Source of the DNA: Rhizobium sophoriradicis
Lineage (GTDB): Bacteria; Pseudomonadota; Alphaproteobacteria; Rhizobiales; Rhizobiaceae
Assembly: GCF_003939025.1 (NCBI RefSeq)
Contig: NZ_RQIH01000005.1
Coordinates: 333,592-397,591, forward strand
DNA: 64,000 nucleotides
Direction: 5' to 3'
Position 1 is the stretch's first letter; each line of letters opens with the position of its first letter. Of the stretch, positions 19,816 to 27,628 are shown piece by piece. The notes beneath the pieces are model-generated. The model saw nothing but the letters and a program-made list of their open reading frames with translations, was not told the DNA's origin and did no database searches. The translations under genes and the position numbers were made by a program.

Positions 19816-20065
19816 GTACCATATTCCGCCGGAAGATGAATATCGATTTGTGCAATGCAGCAATGCTGACGATGCAACACTGAGGCCGAGAGGCTTCGAC
19901 TGTTGCCGATTTTATCAGCAAGGCGGAACGAAAATGGCCATTGTCACGGCCGGTCTGGTGGTCAGTCGTCGGCTTTCCCAGGCAAAGGCGTTACCGCCGA
20001 ATCTCCTACTCTAGGAACAGCCATGCGCTTCAAGAACGCGTGGATCCTCATCTCCAGACAACAGG

Positions 20066-20087
20066 GTTATATTTCCTTGGATATATC
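20066..20087 (+). promoter_or_regulatory. Candidate ModE operator 1
   Basis: GTTATAT-N8-ATATATC. The halves form an imperfect inverted repeat resembling ModE sites (which carry TATAT-type half-sites) and the same spacing recurs in a second copy 43 bases downstream. Confidence 0.5.
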
Positions 20088-20108
20088 TCTGGCCAGAACC
20101 CAAGCGCC

Positions 20109-20130
20109 GTTATATCCATGAAGATATTTC
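20109..20130 (+). promoter_or_regulatory. Candidate ModE operator 2
   Basis: GTTATAT-N8-ATATTTC, ending 18 bases before the modA start codon. Same half-sites and 8-base spacing as the upstream copy; occupancy here could block the ribosome-site region or promoter of modA. Confidence 0.5.
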
Positions 20131-20148
20131 GAACCGCGGGAAGGAATC

Positions 20149-20940
20149 ATGCACAGCCGCCGCCAATGGATGAAACTGACAACCGCCGCGATCGCGGCTT
20201 CCTGGCTTGGCGCGGCAGCGCTGCCGACTAAGGCAGAAGCCGCCGAAAAGCTGACTGTCTTTGCCGCAGCAAGCCTCAAGGACGCGCTCGATGCCGCCAA
20301 TGCCGCCTGGGCGAAGGAAAGCGGCAAGCAAGCCGTTACTTCCTATGCGGCAAGCGGCGCGCTCGCGAAACAGATCGAAAACGCGGCCCCTGCCGATATC
20401 TTCATCTCGGCCGACCTCGACTGGATGGATTACCTTGCCAAGAAGAATCTGATCAAGGCCGACAGCCGCACGAACCTGCTTGGAAACCGGATCGTGCTCG
20501 TTGCCGAAAAGGACAAGGCCAAGCCGGTCGAGATCAAGCAGGGCTTCGATCTTGCCGGTCTGCTCGGTGACGGCAAGCTGGCGATGGGTGAGCCGAAATC
20601 GGTTCCGGCCGGCAAATACGCCATGGCCGCGCTCGAAAAGCTCGGTGTCTGGACATCGGTCGAAACCAAGGTCGCCGGCGCCGAAAGCGTGCGCGCCGCC
20701 CTTGCCCTGGTCTCCCGCGGCGAGGCGCCCTATGGCATCGTCTACCAGACGGACGCGACGGCCGATAAGGGTGTCGCCATCGTCGGCACCTTCCCCGCCG
20801 ATTCCCACCCGCCGATCATCTATCCGGTCGCAATTCTTGCCGAGAGCAGGAACCCGGACGCCGCAGCCTATCTCGACTTCCTGAAATCCGATAAGGCAGC
20901 CGGCTTCTTCACGGCGCAGGGATTTACTGTCTTGAAATGA
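20149..20940 (+). CDS. modA: Molybdate ABC transporter periplasmic binding protein
   Basis: A 263-residue ModA. The mature part starts with KLTVFAAASLKDAL, followed by VTSYAASGALAKQIENGAP-like sequence, DIFISADLDWMDYL, GEPKSVPAGKYA and YQTDATAD, the blocks that bind the tetrahedral oxyanion. The N-terminus MHSRRQWMKLTTAAIAAS has a twin-arginine pattern (SRRQWMK) before the hydrophobic core, so Tat export is possible, unlike most ModA proteins. GGAAGGA lies upstream of the ATG. It heads modABC behind two candidate ModE sites. Confidence 0.93.
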   Translation: MHSRRQWMKLTTAAIAASWLGAAALPTKAEAAEKLTVFAAASLKDALDAANAAWAKESGKQAVTSYAASGALAKQIENAAPADIFISADLDWMDYLAKKNLIKADSRTNLLGNRIVLVAEKDKAKPVEIKQGFDLAGLLGDGKLAMGEPKSVPAGKYAMAALEKLGVWTSVETKVAGAESVRAALALVSRGEAPYGIVYQTDATADKGVAIVGTFPADSHPPIIYPVAILAESRNPDAAAYLDFLKSDKAAGFFTAQGFTVLK

Positions 20941-20989
20941 TGGGCTGAATTGATTGCGGAATCGATAGTGACAGCTTAGCGTGAAGCCG

Positions 20990-21126
20990 CCCCTCACCCT
21001 AACCCTCTCCCCGTAAACGGGGCGAGGGGACGTGCCCAGCGACACGTTGGCAAGAGACGGAAGGGTTGCGGCTGCTCCCCTTCGCCCCGCAAGCGGGGAG
21101 AAGGTGCCGGCAGGCGGATGAGGGGC
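20990..21126. repeat. RIME-like intergenic mosaic element
   Basis: The stretch starts CCCCTCACCCTAACCCTCT and ends GGCAGGCGGATGAGGGGC, containing two internal palindromes: CTCCCCGTAAACGGGGCGAG-like near 21006-21026 and CGCCCCGCAAGCGGGG near 21082-21101. This composition is typical of the Rhizobium intergenic mosaic elements found in many copies in the genus. It separates modA from modB. Confidence 0.7.
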
Positions 21127-21163
21127 AATCGGGTGACCGGATTTTCCAGGGAGACAACTGCGT

Positions 21164-21865
21164 TTGGATATGTTCGGCCTGAGCGATGAAGAATGGACGG
21201 CGATCCTGCTCAGCCTGCGCGTCTCGGTCGTCGCCATGCTGGCGAGCCTGCCCTTTGGCATCCTCGTCGCCCTGCTGCTTGCCCGGGGCCGCTTCTGGGG
21301 CAAGTCGGTGTTGAATGGCATCGTTCACCTGCCGCTGATCCTGCCCCCTGTTGTCACCGGTTTTCTTCTTCTCATCCTGTTCGGCCGCCGCGGCCCGATC
21401 GGCAGCCTGCTCGATCAGCATTTCGGCATCGTCTTTTCCTTCCGCTGGACGGGTGCGGCACTCGCCTGCGCCGTCATGGCCTTTCCGCTGATGGTGCGCA
21501 GCATCCGTCTGTCGATCGAGGCGGTCGACCGCAAGCTCGAGGAGGCGGCCGGAACGCTGGGGGCCGGCCCGATCCTGGTCTTTCTGACGGTCACGCTGCC
21601 ACTGACCCTGCCCGGCATCATCACCGGCATGATCCTTTCCTTCGCCAAGGCGATGGGCGAATTCGGCGCGACGATCACCTTCGTCTCCAACATTCCCGGC
21701 GAGACCCAGACCTTGTCATCTGCCATCTACACCTTTACCCAGGTGCCGGGCGGCGATGCCGGCGCGCTGCGGCTGACGCTCGTCGCCGTCCTCATTTCCA
21801 TGACCGCCCTGCTCGCCTCCGAGTTCCTCGCGCGTTTCGCCGGCCGAAGGATTGATCCGGAATGA
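21164..21865 (+). CDS. modB: Molybdate ABC transporter permease
   Basis: A 233-residue inner-membrane permease with about five hydrophobic segments and the EAA loop [21 protein letters not shown] near residue 125. [18 protein letters not shown] sequence ([21 protein letters not shown]) is characteristic of ModB. TTG 21164 is the likely start because GGGAG lies 10 bases upstream; ATG 21170 is the alternative. A RIME-like repeat lies between it and modA. It overlaps modC by ATGA. Confidence 0.93.
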   Translation: MDMFGLSDEEWTAILLSLRVSVVAMLASLPFGILVALLLARGRFWGKSVLNGIVHLPLILPPVVTGFLLLILFGRRGPIGSLLDQHFGIVFSFRWTGAALACAVMAFPLMVRSIRLSIEAVDRKLEEAAGTLGAGPILVFLTVTLPLTLPGIITGMILSFAKAMGEFGATITFVSNIPGETQTLSSAIYTFTQVPGGDAGALRLTLVAVLISMTALLASEFLARFAGRRIDPE

Positions 21866-22959
21866 CGTTGATCGTCGAGGCAAAACAGAGGCTCGGCGCC
21901 TTTCTTCTCGACGCCGCCTTCACATCCGAAGGCGGCGTGACCGCGCTGTTCGGACGCTCCGGCTCCGGCAAGACCTCACTGATCCGCATCATCGCCGGCC
22001 TCGCCCGTCCGGACGAGGGCCGCGTTATCCTTGACGGCGAAACCCTGACCGAAACCAAAGCCGGCCGCTTCGTTCCGAAACACCGCCGTCATTTCGGTTA
22101 TGTCTTCCAGGAGGCGCGGCTGTTCCCGCATCTCAGCGTCCGCGCCAATCTTTCCTACGGCCGCTGGTTCGCGCCAAGACCTGCAGGCGGCGAGAGCTTC
22201 GATCACGTCGTCGACCTGCTCGGCATCGAGACGCTGCTGGATCGCAGCCCCGCAAAACTTTCCGGCGGCGAGAAGCAGCGGGTCGCGATCGGCCGCGCCC
22301 TTCTCTGCTCGCCCCGGCTGCTGTTGATGGACGAGCCGCTGGCCGCCCTCGACGAGGCGCGCAAGGCCGAGATCCTGCCCTATCTCGAGCGATTGCGGGA
22401 TCAGACCGAAATCCCGATCGTCTATGTCAGCCATTCGATCGCCGAGGTGGCGCGGCTCGCAAACAAAGTGGTGGTCATGCGCGATGGCAGGGTGGAGGCG
22501 GTCGGCCCGGCCGTCGACATTTTGAGCCGCGTCTCTGCGGCCTTCGACCGGAAAGAGGCGGGGGCGCTGCTGCAAGGCATCGTCGAAAGCTTCGACGCAC
22601 GGCACCATCTCTCGACCGTCGCCCTCAAATCCGGTCGGCTGCATATTCCCGGCGCGGCACTCTCGCCCGGCAGTCCGGTCCGCATCCGCATCCCATCGCG
22701 CGACGTCATGCTGGCGACGGCAAGACCGGAGGGGCTCAGTGCCCTCAACATTGTTGAAGGCAGGATCGAACAGCTATTTCAGGATGCGGACGGAACGGTT
22801 GAAATCCGGCTCGACTGCGGCGGCGATAGCATCCTCTCGCGCGTCACCGCGCTCTCCTGCGAGCGCCTCGACCTTCGACCCGGCAAGATTGTCTTCGCCG
22901 TCATCAAGACGGTTGCCCTAGAACAGGATGATTTTAGGCCTAGTCGGCCTAAAATCTGA
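21862..22959 (+). CDS. modC: Molybdate ABC transporter ATP-binding protein
   Basis: A 365-residue ABC ATPase: Walker [10 protein letters not shown] near residue 33, signature [16 protein letters not shown] near 132, Walker [16 protein letters not shown] near 153, H-loop [10 protein letters not shown] near 192. A C-terminal molybdate-binding TOBE/MOP domain covers about residues 285-350 ([13 protein letters not shown]). The last about 13 codons ([12 protein letters not shown]) and the stop lie inside a dispersed palindromic repeat, so the C-terminus has been rewritten by a repeat element. It overlaps modB by ATGA. Confidence 0.94.
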   Translation: MTLIVEAKQRLGAFLLDAAFTSEGGVTALFGRSGSGKTSLIRIIAGLARPDEGRVILDGETLTETKAGRFVPKHRRHFGYVFQEARLFPHLSVRANLSYGRWFAPRPAGGESFDHVVDLLGIETLLDRSPAKLSGGEKQRVAIGRALLCSPRLLLMDEPLAALDEARKAEILPYLERLRDQTEIPIVYVSHSIAEVARLANKVVVMRDGRVEAVGPAVDILSRVSAAFDRKEAGALLQGIVESFDARHHLSTVALKSGRLHIPGAALSPGSPVRIRIPSRDVMLATARPEGLSALNIVEGRIEQLFQDADGTVEIRLDCGGDSILSRVTALSCERLDLRPGKIVFAVIKTVALEQDDFRPSRPKI

Positions 22960-22969
22960 ATCCTGTTCT
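22920..22969. repeat. Palindromic dispersed repeat overlapping the end of modC
   Basis: Outer arms AGAACAGGA (22920-22928) and TCCTGTTCT (22961-22969) and inner arms ATTTTAGGCC (22931-22940) and GGCCTAAAAT (22946-22955) form a long hairpin around a 5-base loop. It encodes the last residues and the stop of ModC. Palindromes of this type are common between Rhizobium genes. Confidence 0.65.
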
Positions 22970-22982
22970 AAATTAAAGGTTT

Positions 22983-23032
22983 AGAGCATGATGTCGTCCG
23001 AAAACCGCTCACACTTTTCGGCATCAAGCTCT
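22983..23032. repeat. Palindromic dispersed Rhizobium repeat (AGAGCATGATG type)
   Basis: The arms AGAGCATGATG and CATCAAGCTCT enclose GTCCGAAAACCG...CACACTTTTCGG, whose CCGAAAA and TTTTCGG also pair. This roughly 50-base palindrome is one I recognise as frequent between genes in Rhizobium genomes. It lies between the convergent ends of modC and the modE-like gene and may act as a bidirectional terminator. Confidence 0.65.
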
Positions 23033-23038
23033 AGAGGC

Positions 23039-23416
23039 TTAGCCGTGCCCATCCCGCCGCGGGTTACGCTTTGCCTCGAGCCAGGCAAGGTCCTCGGCAA
23101 GGCTCGCTTGCAAAATGCTTTCCATCCGCCGAAACCGCGCCAGCAGTTGCTCGCCGAACGGCGTCAGCGCCGCACCGCCGCCCTTCTGGCCGCCGCGTTG
23201 TGATTCCACCACCTGTTCGCAGAACATCCGGTTCATCTCGCTGACCAGCAGCCATGCGCGGCGATAGGACATATCCATCGCCCGCCCTGCTGCGGAGATC
23301 GATCCGGTTGCGCGGATATGTTCCAGCAGCTCCATCTTGCCGCGTCCGAGCCGATCCTCATCCGGGAAGCTGATTCGCAAGATGGGAACGAGTGGTTTTG
23401 CGGCCGGATCGGTCAT
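23039..23416 (-). CDS. modE: ModE-type winged-helix transcriptional regulator (DNA-binding domain only)
   Basis: A 125-residue protein matching the N-terminal winged helix of ModE: GRGKMELLEHIRATGSISAAGRAM, then MSYRRAWLLVSEMN as the recognition region, then GGQKGGGAALTPFGEQLL. The C-terminal MOP/TOBE molybdate-binding domains of full-length ModE are absent, so this is the short form found in several alpha-proteobacteria; how molybdate is sensed is not clear from sequence. It lies convergent to modC and probably controls modABC through the paired sites before modA. Confidence 0.85.
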   Translation of the reverse strand: MTDPAAKPLVPILRISFPDEDRLGRGKMELLEHIRATGSISAAGRAMDMSYRRAWLLVSEMNRMFCEQVVESQRGGQKGGGAALTPFGEQLLARFRRMESILQASLAEDLAWLEAKRNPRRDGHG

Positions 23417-23615
23417 TCGAATCTGCAGATGGTGGAATTTCCCGCACTTTACGCTCCGGCCTGAAAACTGTACACCGCGCCGACAAGCAGCGGGGCAGCA
23501 ATATAGTTCAATTCGGTCGCCAGATCGGATTTTCCGCCGCTCCGTACGTTAGCACGTCTTGAAACATTAATGGTTTGATGCCTATCTTAACCATATCCGG
23601 TCGTGATCGGATTTC

Positions 23616-24068
23616 GTGTTGTGCATGGTTTGTCATTCCAGGAAAGGGAAAGCACTGACAACAGTACACGCCAAGGGAAAAACGCTCGCCGTTGTCCCGA
23701 AGAGCGCAGAACGTGGCGCCGATGCCGCTGCCCGCGCCTTAGAAGCCGTCCTCGCCAGCCTTGAGGACTCCAAAGCTGAAGATATCGTCACTATCGACAT
23801 TGCCGGAAAATCGGCGCTGGGAGACTACATGATCGTCGTCTCCGGCCGTTCGAACAGGCATGTCATGGCGATCTCGGACCACCTGCTCACCGATCTGAAG
23901 GACGAAGGCTTCGGTACGGCCCGCGTCGAAGGTCAGGAGGGCGGCGATTGGATCCTGATCGACACCGGTGACATTATCGTGCATGTGTTCCGTCCTGAAA
24001 TCCGAGAGTTCTACAACATCGAAAAGATGTGGGCGGCTCCTGACATGGATGAAGAAACACGGCACTGA
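23616..24068 (+). CDS. rsfS: Ribosomal silencing factor RsfS
   Basis: The product (up to 150 residues) contains the RsfS/Iojap domain: LEDSKAEDIVTIDIAGKSA, GDYMIVVSGRSNRHV and GGDWILIDTGDIIVHVFRPEIREFY. RsfS binds L14 of the 50S subunit and blocks subunit joining in starvation. The start is uncertain: GTG 23616, TTG 23619 and ATG 23625 lack a ribosome site, whereas a CTG at 23655 follows AGGAAAGGG closely and would give a product beginning TTVHAKGKT. It precedes rlmH, its usual neighbour, but is separated from nadD by the mod genes. Confidence 0.92.
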   Translation: MLCMVCHSRKGKALTTVHAKGKTLAVVPKSAERGADAAARALEAVLASLEDSKAEDIVTIDIAGKSALGDYMIVVSGRSNRHVMAISDHLLTDLKDEGFGTARVEGQEGGDWILIDTGDIIVHVFRPEIREFYNIEKMWAAPDMDEETRH

Positions 24069-24189
24069 CAGCCGGGGCCGGCATTCTGACCGGTACCTGA
24101 GAGTGGCATTGACTGGCCGGGAACCATTGTAAGCCGGCCAGGGGGCGCGCTTTGTGCGCCGCGGATGCCTCATAAGCGGGAGCGGGTGA

Positions 24190-24672
24190 ATGCGAGTTGG
24201 TCTTTTTGCGGTGGGACGGCTGAAATCCGGCCCCGAAAAGGATCTTGCGGCCCGCTATTTTGATCGTTTCGCCAAGGCCGGCCCTGCGGTCGGCCTCGAA
24301 CTTGCCCGTATCGCCGAGGTTGCCGAAAGCCGCGCTTCCAATGCGGAGACCCGCAAACGCGAGGAGGCGGCGATGCTGTTGAAATCGCTTGCCGAAGGCA
24401 GCGTCCTCATTCTTCTCGACGAACGCGGCAAGGCGCTCGACAGCGAAGCCTTCGCAAATCTGCTCGGCGCCTATCGCGACCAGGGCAAGCGTGAGCTGAT
24501 GATCGCGATCGGTGGCGCCGACGGCCTCGATCCCGCGCTCTACAATCGGGCCGACGCCACACTCTGCCTGGGCAAAATGACCTGGCCGCACCAGCTCGTC
24601 CGCACGCTGATCGCCGAGCAGCTCTATCGCGCCGTCACCATCCTGTCCGGCCATCCCTATCATCGCGTCTGA
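24190..24672 (+). CDS. rlmH: 23S rRNA (pseudouridine-1915-N3)-methyltransferase
   Basis: A 160-residue SPOUT methyltransferase. It begins MRVGLFAVGRLKSGPEKDL and contains LLDERGKALDSEAFA and the knot-forming IAIGGADGLDP near residue 115, ending in the LYRAVTILSGHPYHR tail typical of RlmH. It methylates pseudouridine 1915 in helix 69 of the 70S ribosome. AGCGGGAGCGGGTGA precedes the start. Placement after rsfS is standard. Confidence 0.95.
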   Translation: MRVGLFAVGRLKSGPEKDLAARYFDRFAKAGPAVGLELARIAEVAESRASNAETRKREEAAMLLKSLAEGSVLILLDERGKALDSEAFANLLGAYRDQGKRELMIAIGGADGLDPALYNRADATLCLGKMTWPHQLVRTLIAEQLYRAVTILSGHPYHRV

Positions 24673-24823
24673 CGTGTTCCACGTGGAACTCAAGCCTTTG
24701 ACGATGCGTCGCATTGTCACGCAGCCGTGTTTCGCCTGGCCTGCCGTTCGCCTGCGAACTTTCTGGCAAAGCGTGCCAAATCAGCTTAGTCTCCGCGCGA
24801 TTTGAAAGAGTGCCCCGACACGC

Positions 24824-26257
24824 ATGACGACGACACCAACCAGGCGACACCGCATGATCCTGCCGGCCCTTGCGGCCGGTTTTGGTATCGCCGTCATCGT
24901 CGTATCAGGTAACACCTTCACCGTCCGGGCGCAGGAAGCCGCGCCGGAAGCGGCGCAATCTGCAGCGCAGCCGCCCGCAGCCGAGCCGCCGCCACCCGAT
25001 CCGGCCGCTGAACTTGCCGCCAAACGCGATCAGACCCGCGCCGAGCTCGAAACCCTGGCGAAATCCATCAGTCTTTCCTCGGACAAGGTGAGCGAACTCC
25101 AGCAAAGCATCGCCAATCTGGAAAAAAGCACGGAGAGCATCCGCCAGGCGCTGATCGATTCCGCCGCCCGCCGCAAGGGGCTCGAAAAGCAGATCCTCGA
25201 AAGCGAGAAGAAGCTGGCCGATCTCGGCGTCAAGCAGGATGGCATCCGCCGTTCGCTGCATGAGCGCCGCGGCCTGCTGGCCGAGGTACTGGCAGCACTT
25301 CAGCGCATGGGCCGCAACCCGCCCCCAGCCTTGCTCGTCACTCCCGATGACGCGCTCGCTTCCGTGCGCAGCGCCATCCTTCTCGGCGCCGTCGTGCCCG
25401 GCATCCGCAAGGAAACCGACAAGCTCGCGGCAGACCTTGCAAGCCTTGCCGCCCTGCAGACGGCAAGTGCGGCCGAAAAGGCCGGCCTGACGGCGACGAT
25501 GACCGATGGCATCGAGGAAGAGCGCCGCATGGACCTGCTGCTTGCCGAAAACGACAAGCTCAGCCGCAGCAACGCCGCCGAACTGGCCGCCGAAAGGAAA
25601 CGTTCGGAGGAGCTGGCGGGCAAGGCGACCAGCCTGGAAGGCCTCGTCGCGTCGATGGAATCCGAGATCGCTTCCGTGCGCGATGCGGCTGCCGCCGCCC
25701 GCCAGGCCGAGGAGAACCGCAAGCTCCTGACCGACGAACAGCGGGCTCAGGCGCGGGCTCTGGCCGACAGTGGCGTGCCCGATAAAAACCGCATTGCGCC
25801 CGCATATCCCTTCGGAGAATTGAGGGCCAAATTGGAGCTGCCCGTGGCAGGCGATATCCTGCGCCAGTTCGGCGACGCCGACGGCACCGGGCACGAAGCC
25901 ATGGGAATGACCGTCGCCACCAACCCGGAGACAGTGGTGACGGCGCCTGCAGATGGCTTGGTGGTTTTCGCCGGCGTTTTCCGCAGTTACGGCCAGATGA
26001 TCATTCTTGATGCGGGCGACGGATATCACCTGGTTCTCTCGGGAATGGATACGATCAATACCCGTCAGGGAAAATTCGTTTTCGCCGGCGAGCCGCTCGC
26101 CGTGATGGGGGCGAAAAGAGTGGCAAGCGCAACTGCATTGGCGCTGGAAACGGACCGGCCAACGCTTTACATTGAATTTCGAAAAGACGGTAAACCGGTC
26201 GATTCCCGACCGTGGTGGACCGCCAAGGACACTGGAAAGGCACGCAATGATTCGTAG
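24824..26257 (+). CDS. EnvC-like murein hydrolase activator (coiled coil plus LytM/M23 domain)
   Basis: A periplasmic protein of 477 residues. It has an N-terminal signal or anchor (ILPALAAGFGIAVIVVSGNTF), a Pro/Ala-rich linker, two long coiled-coil stretches (about residues 65-170 and 205-310) and a C-terminal LytM domain (about 340-465). The zinc-binding HxxxD and HxH residues of active M23 peptidases are not obvious (GHEAMGMTVAT, YHLVLSGMD), which suits an EnvC-type activator of amidases rather than an enzyme. It overlaps ctpA by 11 bases. The in-frame ATG at 24854 is an alternative start. Confidence 0.85.
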   Translation: MTTTPTRRHRMILPALAAGFGIAVIVVSGNTFTVRAQEAAPEAAQSAAQPPAAEPPPPDPAAELAAKRDQTRAELETLAKSISLSSDKVSELQQSIANLEKSTESIRQALIDSAARRKGLEKQILESEKKLADLGVKQDGIRRSLHERRGLLAEVLAALQRMGRNPPPALLVTPDDALASVRSAILLGAVVPGIRKETDKLAADLASLAALQTASAAEKAGLTATMTDGIEEERRMDLLLAENDKLSRSNAAELAAERKRSEELAGKATSLEGLVASMESEIASVRDAAAAARQAEENRKLLTDEQRAQARALADSGVPDKNRIAPAYPFGELRAKLELPVAGDILRQFGDADGTGHEAMGMTVATNPETVVTAPADGLVVFAGVFRSYGQMIILDAGDGYHLVLSGMDTINTRQGKFVFAGEPLAVMGAKRVASATALALETDRPTLYIEFRKDGKPVDSRPWWTAKDTGKARNDS

Positions 26258-27569
26258 GGCTTCTCTTGTTCTGGTCGGCGCATTGATGGGTGCGACCGCG
26301 ATGAGCGTCATTTACTCGGCAGGTGTGCCGGCAGAAGCGGCCGGATCCTCTACATATAAGGAACTCTCGGTATTTGGCGATGTCTTCGAACGCGTGCGTG
26401 CGCAGTACGTCACGCCGCCGGCCGAAGACAAGCTGATCGAGAATGCCATCAACGGCATGCTTTCCTCGCTCGATCCGCATTCGAGCTATATGAATGCGAA
26501 GGACGCCGAGGACATGCGCACCCAGACCAAGGGTGAGTTCGGCGGCCTCGGCATCGAAGTCACGATGGAAGACGAGCTCGTCAAGGTCATCACCCCGATC
26601 GACGATACGCCCGCCGCCAAGGCCGGCGTTCTCGCTGGCGACTACATCTCCGAGATCGACGGCCAGTCCGTGCGCGGCCTGAAGCTGGAAGACGCGGTCG
26701 AGAAGATGCGTGGCGCCGTCAACACGCCGATCAAGCTGACGCTGATCCGCAAGGGCGCCGACAAGCCGATCGAGCTGACGATCGTCCGTGACGTCGTCGC
26801 CGTCCAGGCGGTCAAATCACGCGTCGAGGACGATGTCGGTTACCTCCGCATCATCTCCTTCACCGAGAAGACCTATCCCGACATGGAAAAGGCGATCAAG
26901 AAGATCAAGGACACCGTTCCGGCCGACAAGCTGAAGGGCTACGTCCTCGACCTGCGCCTTAATCCGGGCGGCCTGCTCGACCAGGCGATCAATGTCTCTG
27001 ATGCCCTGCTGCAGCGCGGCGAGGTCGTTTCGACCCGCGGCCGCAATCCCGATGAAACCCGCCGCTTCAATGCCGGCCCGGGCGACCTGACTGACGGCAA
27101 GCCGGTCATCGTGCTGATCAACGGCGGTTCGGCCTCCGCATCGGAAATCGTTGCCGGCGCGCTTCAGGATCTGCGCCGCGCCACCGTTCTCGGCACCCGT
27201 TCCTTCGGCAAGGGTTCCGTCCAGACGATTATCCCTCTTGGCGAGAACGGCGCGTTGCGCTTGACCACGGCACTCTACTACACACCGTCGGGCCGCTCGA
27301 TCCAGGGCACCGGCATCACGCCTGACATCAAGGTCGAAGAGCCGCTGCCGGAAGAACTGCAGGGCAAGATGGTGACCGAAGGCGAATCCAGCCTGCGCGG
27401 CCACATCAAGGGTCAGAGCGAAACCGATGAAGGTTCGGGCTCCGTTGCCTACGTGCCGCCGGATCCGAAGGATGACGTTCAGTTGAACTACGCGCTCGAC
27501 CTTCTGCGCGGCAAGAAGACCGATCCGGCCTTCCCGCCGAACCCTGATAAGGCCGTCGTCGCCAAGTAA
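26247..27569 (+). CDS. ctpA: S41 family carboxy-terminal processing peptidase
   Basis: A 440-residue periplasmic protease. After a signal peptide (ASLVLVGALMGATAMSVIYS) comes a PDZ domain (about residues 90-170, GGLGIEVTMEDELVKVI) and the S41 core with GYVLDLRLNPGGLLDQA. The catalytic serine lies in NGGSASASEIVAGAL and the lysine in TRSFGKGSVQT. It trims C-termini of periplasmic proteins and, with envelope regulators, controls peptidoglycan hydrolases. It follows and overlaps the EnvC-like gene, a conserved pairing in Rhizobiales. ATG 26247 is chosen because the longer frame runs through the upstream gene. Confidence 0.93.
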   Translation: MIRRASLVLVGALMGATAMSVIYSAGVPAEAAGSSTYKELSVFGDVFERVRAQYVTPPAEDKLIENAINGMLSSLDPHSSYMNAKDAEDMRTQTKGEFGGLGIEVTMEDELVKVITPIDDTPAAKAGVLAGDYISEIDGQSVRGLKLEDAVEKMRGAVNTPIKLTLIRKGADKPIELTIVRDVVAVQAVKSRVEDDVGYLRIISFTEKTYPDMEKAIKKIKDTVPADKLKGYVLDLRLNPGGLLDQAINVSDALLQRGEVVSTRGRNPDETRRFNAGPGDLTDGKPVIVLINGGSASASEIVAGALQDLRRATVLGTRSFGKGSVQTIIPLGENGALRLTTALYYTPSGRSIQGTGITPDIKVEEPLPEELQGKMVTEGESSLRGHIKGQSETDEGSGSVAYVPPDPKDDVQLNYALDLLRGKKTDPAFPPNPDKAVVAK

Positions 27570-27580
27570 TCGATCGTCGC

Positions 27581-27604
27581 AAGGCCGGGCACTCGCCCGG
27601 CCTT
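27581..27604 (+). terminator. Hairpin after ctpA
   Basis: AAGGCCGGGC (27581-27590) pairs with GCCCGGCCTT (27595-27604) over a 4-base loop, a perfect 10-bp stem. The tail GACCCTTT is only weakly T-rich, so read-through into the next gene is possible. Confidence 0.6.
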
Positions 27605-27628
27605 GACCCTTTATGCTGTTTCCCGGTT

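Larger units (their letters stand above)
19666..20148. other. Intergenic region holding an sRNA gene and the modA control region
   Basis: This 483-base stretch contains three tandem hairpins read as an sRNA on the minus strand (19686-19815) and two candidate ModE operators before modA (20066-20087 and 20109-20130). The middle part, about 19820-20060, would include the sRNA promoter; I could not identify clear -35/-10 elements. No protein gene is convincing. Confidence 0.5.

Noticed and set aside
19781..20014. 77-codon plus-strand ORF with two GGGAGGAGGAG sequences that look like strong ribosome sites
   Set aside because: The GGAGGAG motifs are the loops of sRNA hairpins read on the other strand, and the product has no recognisable features.
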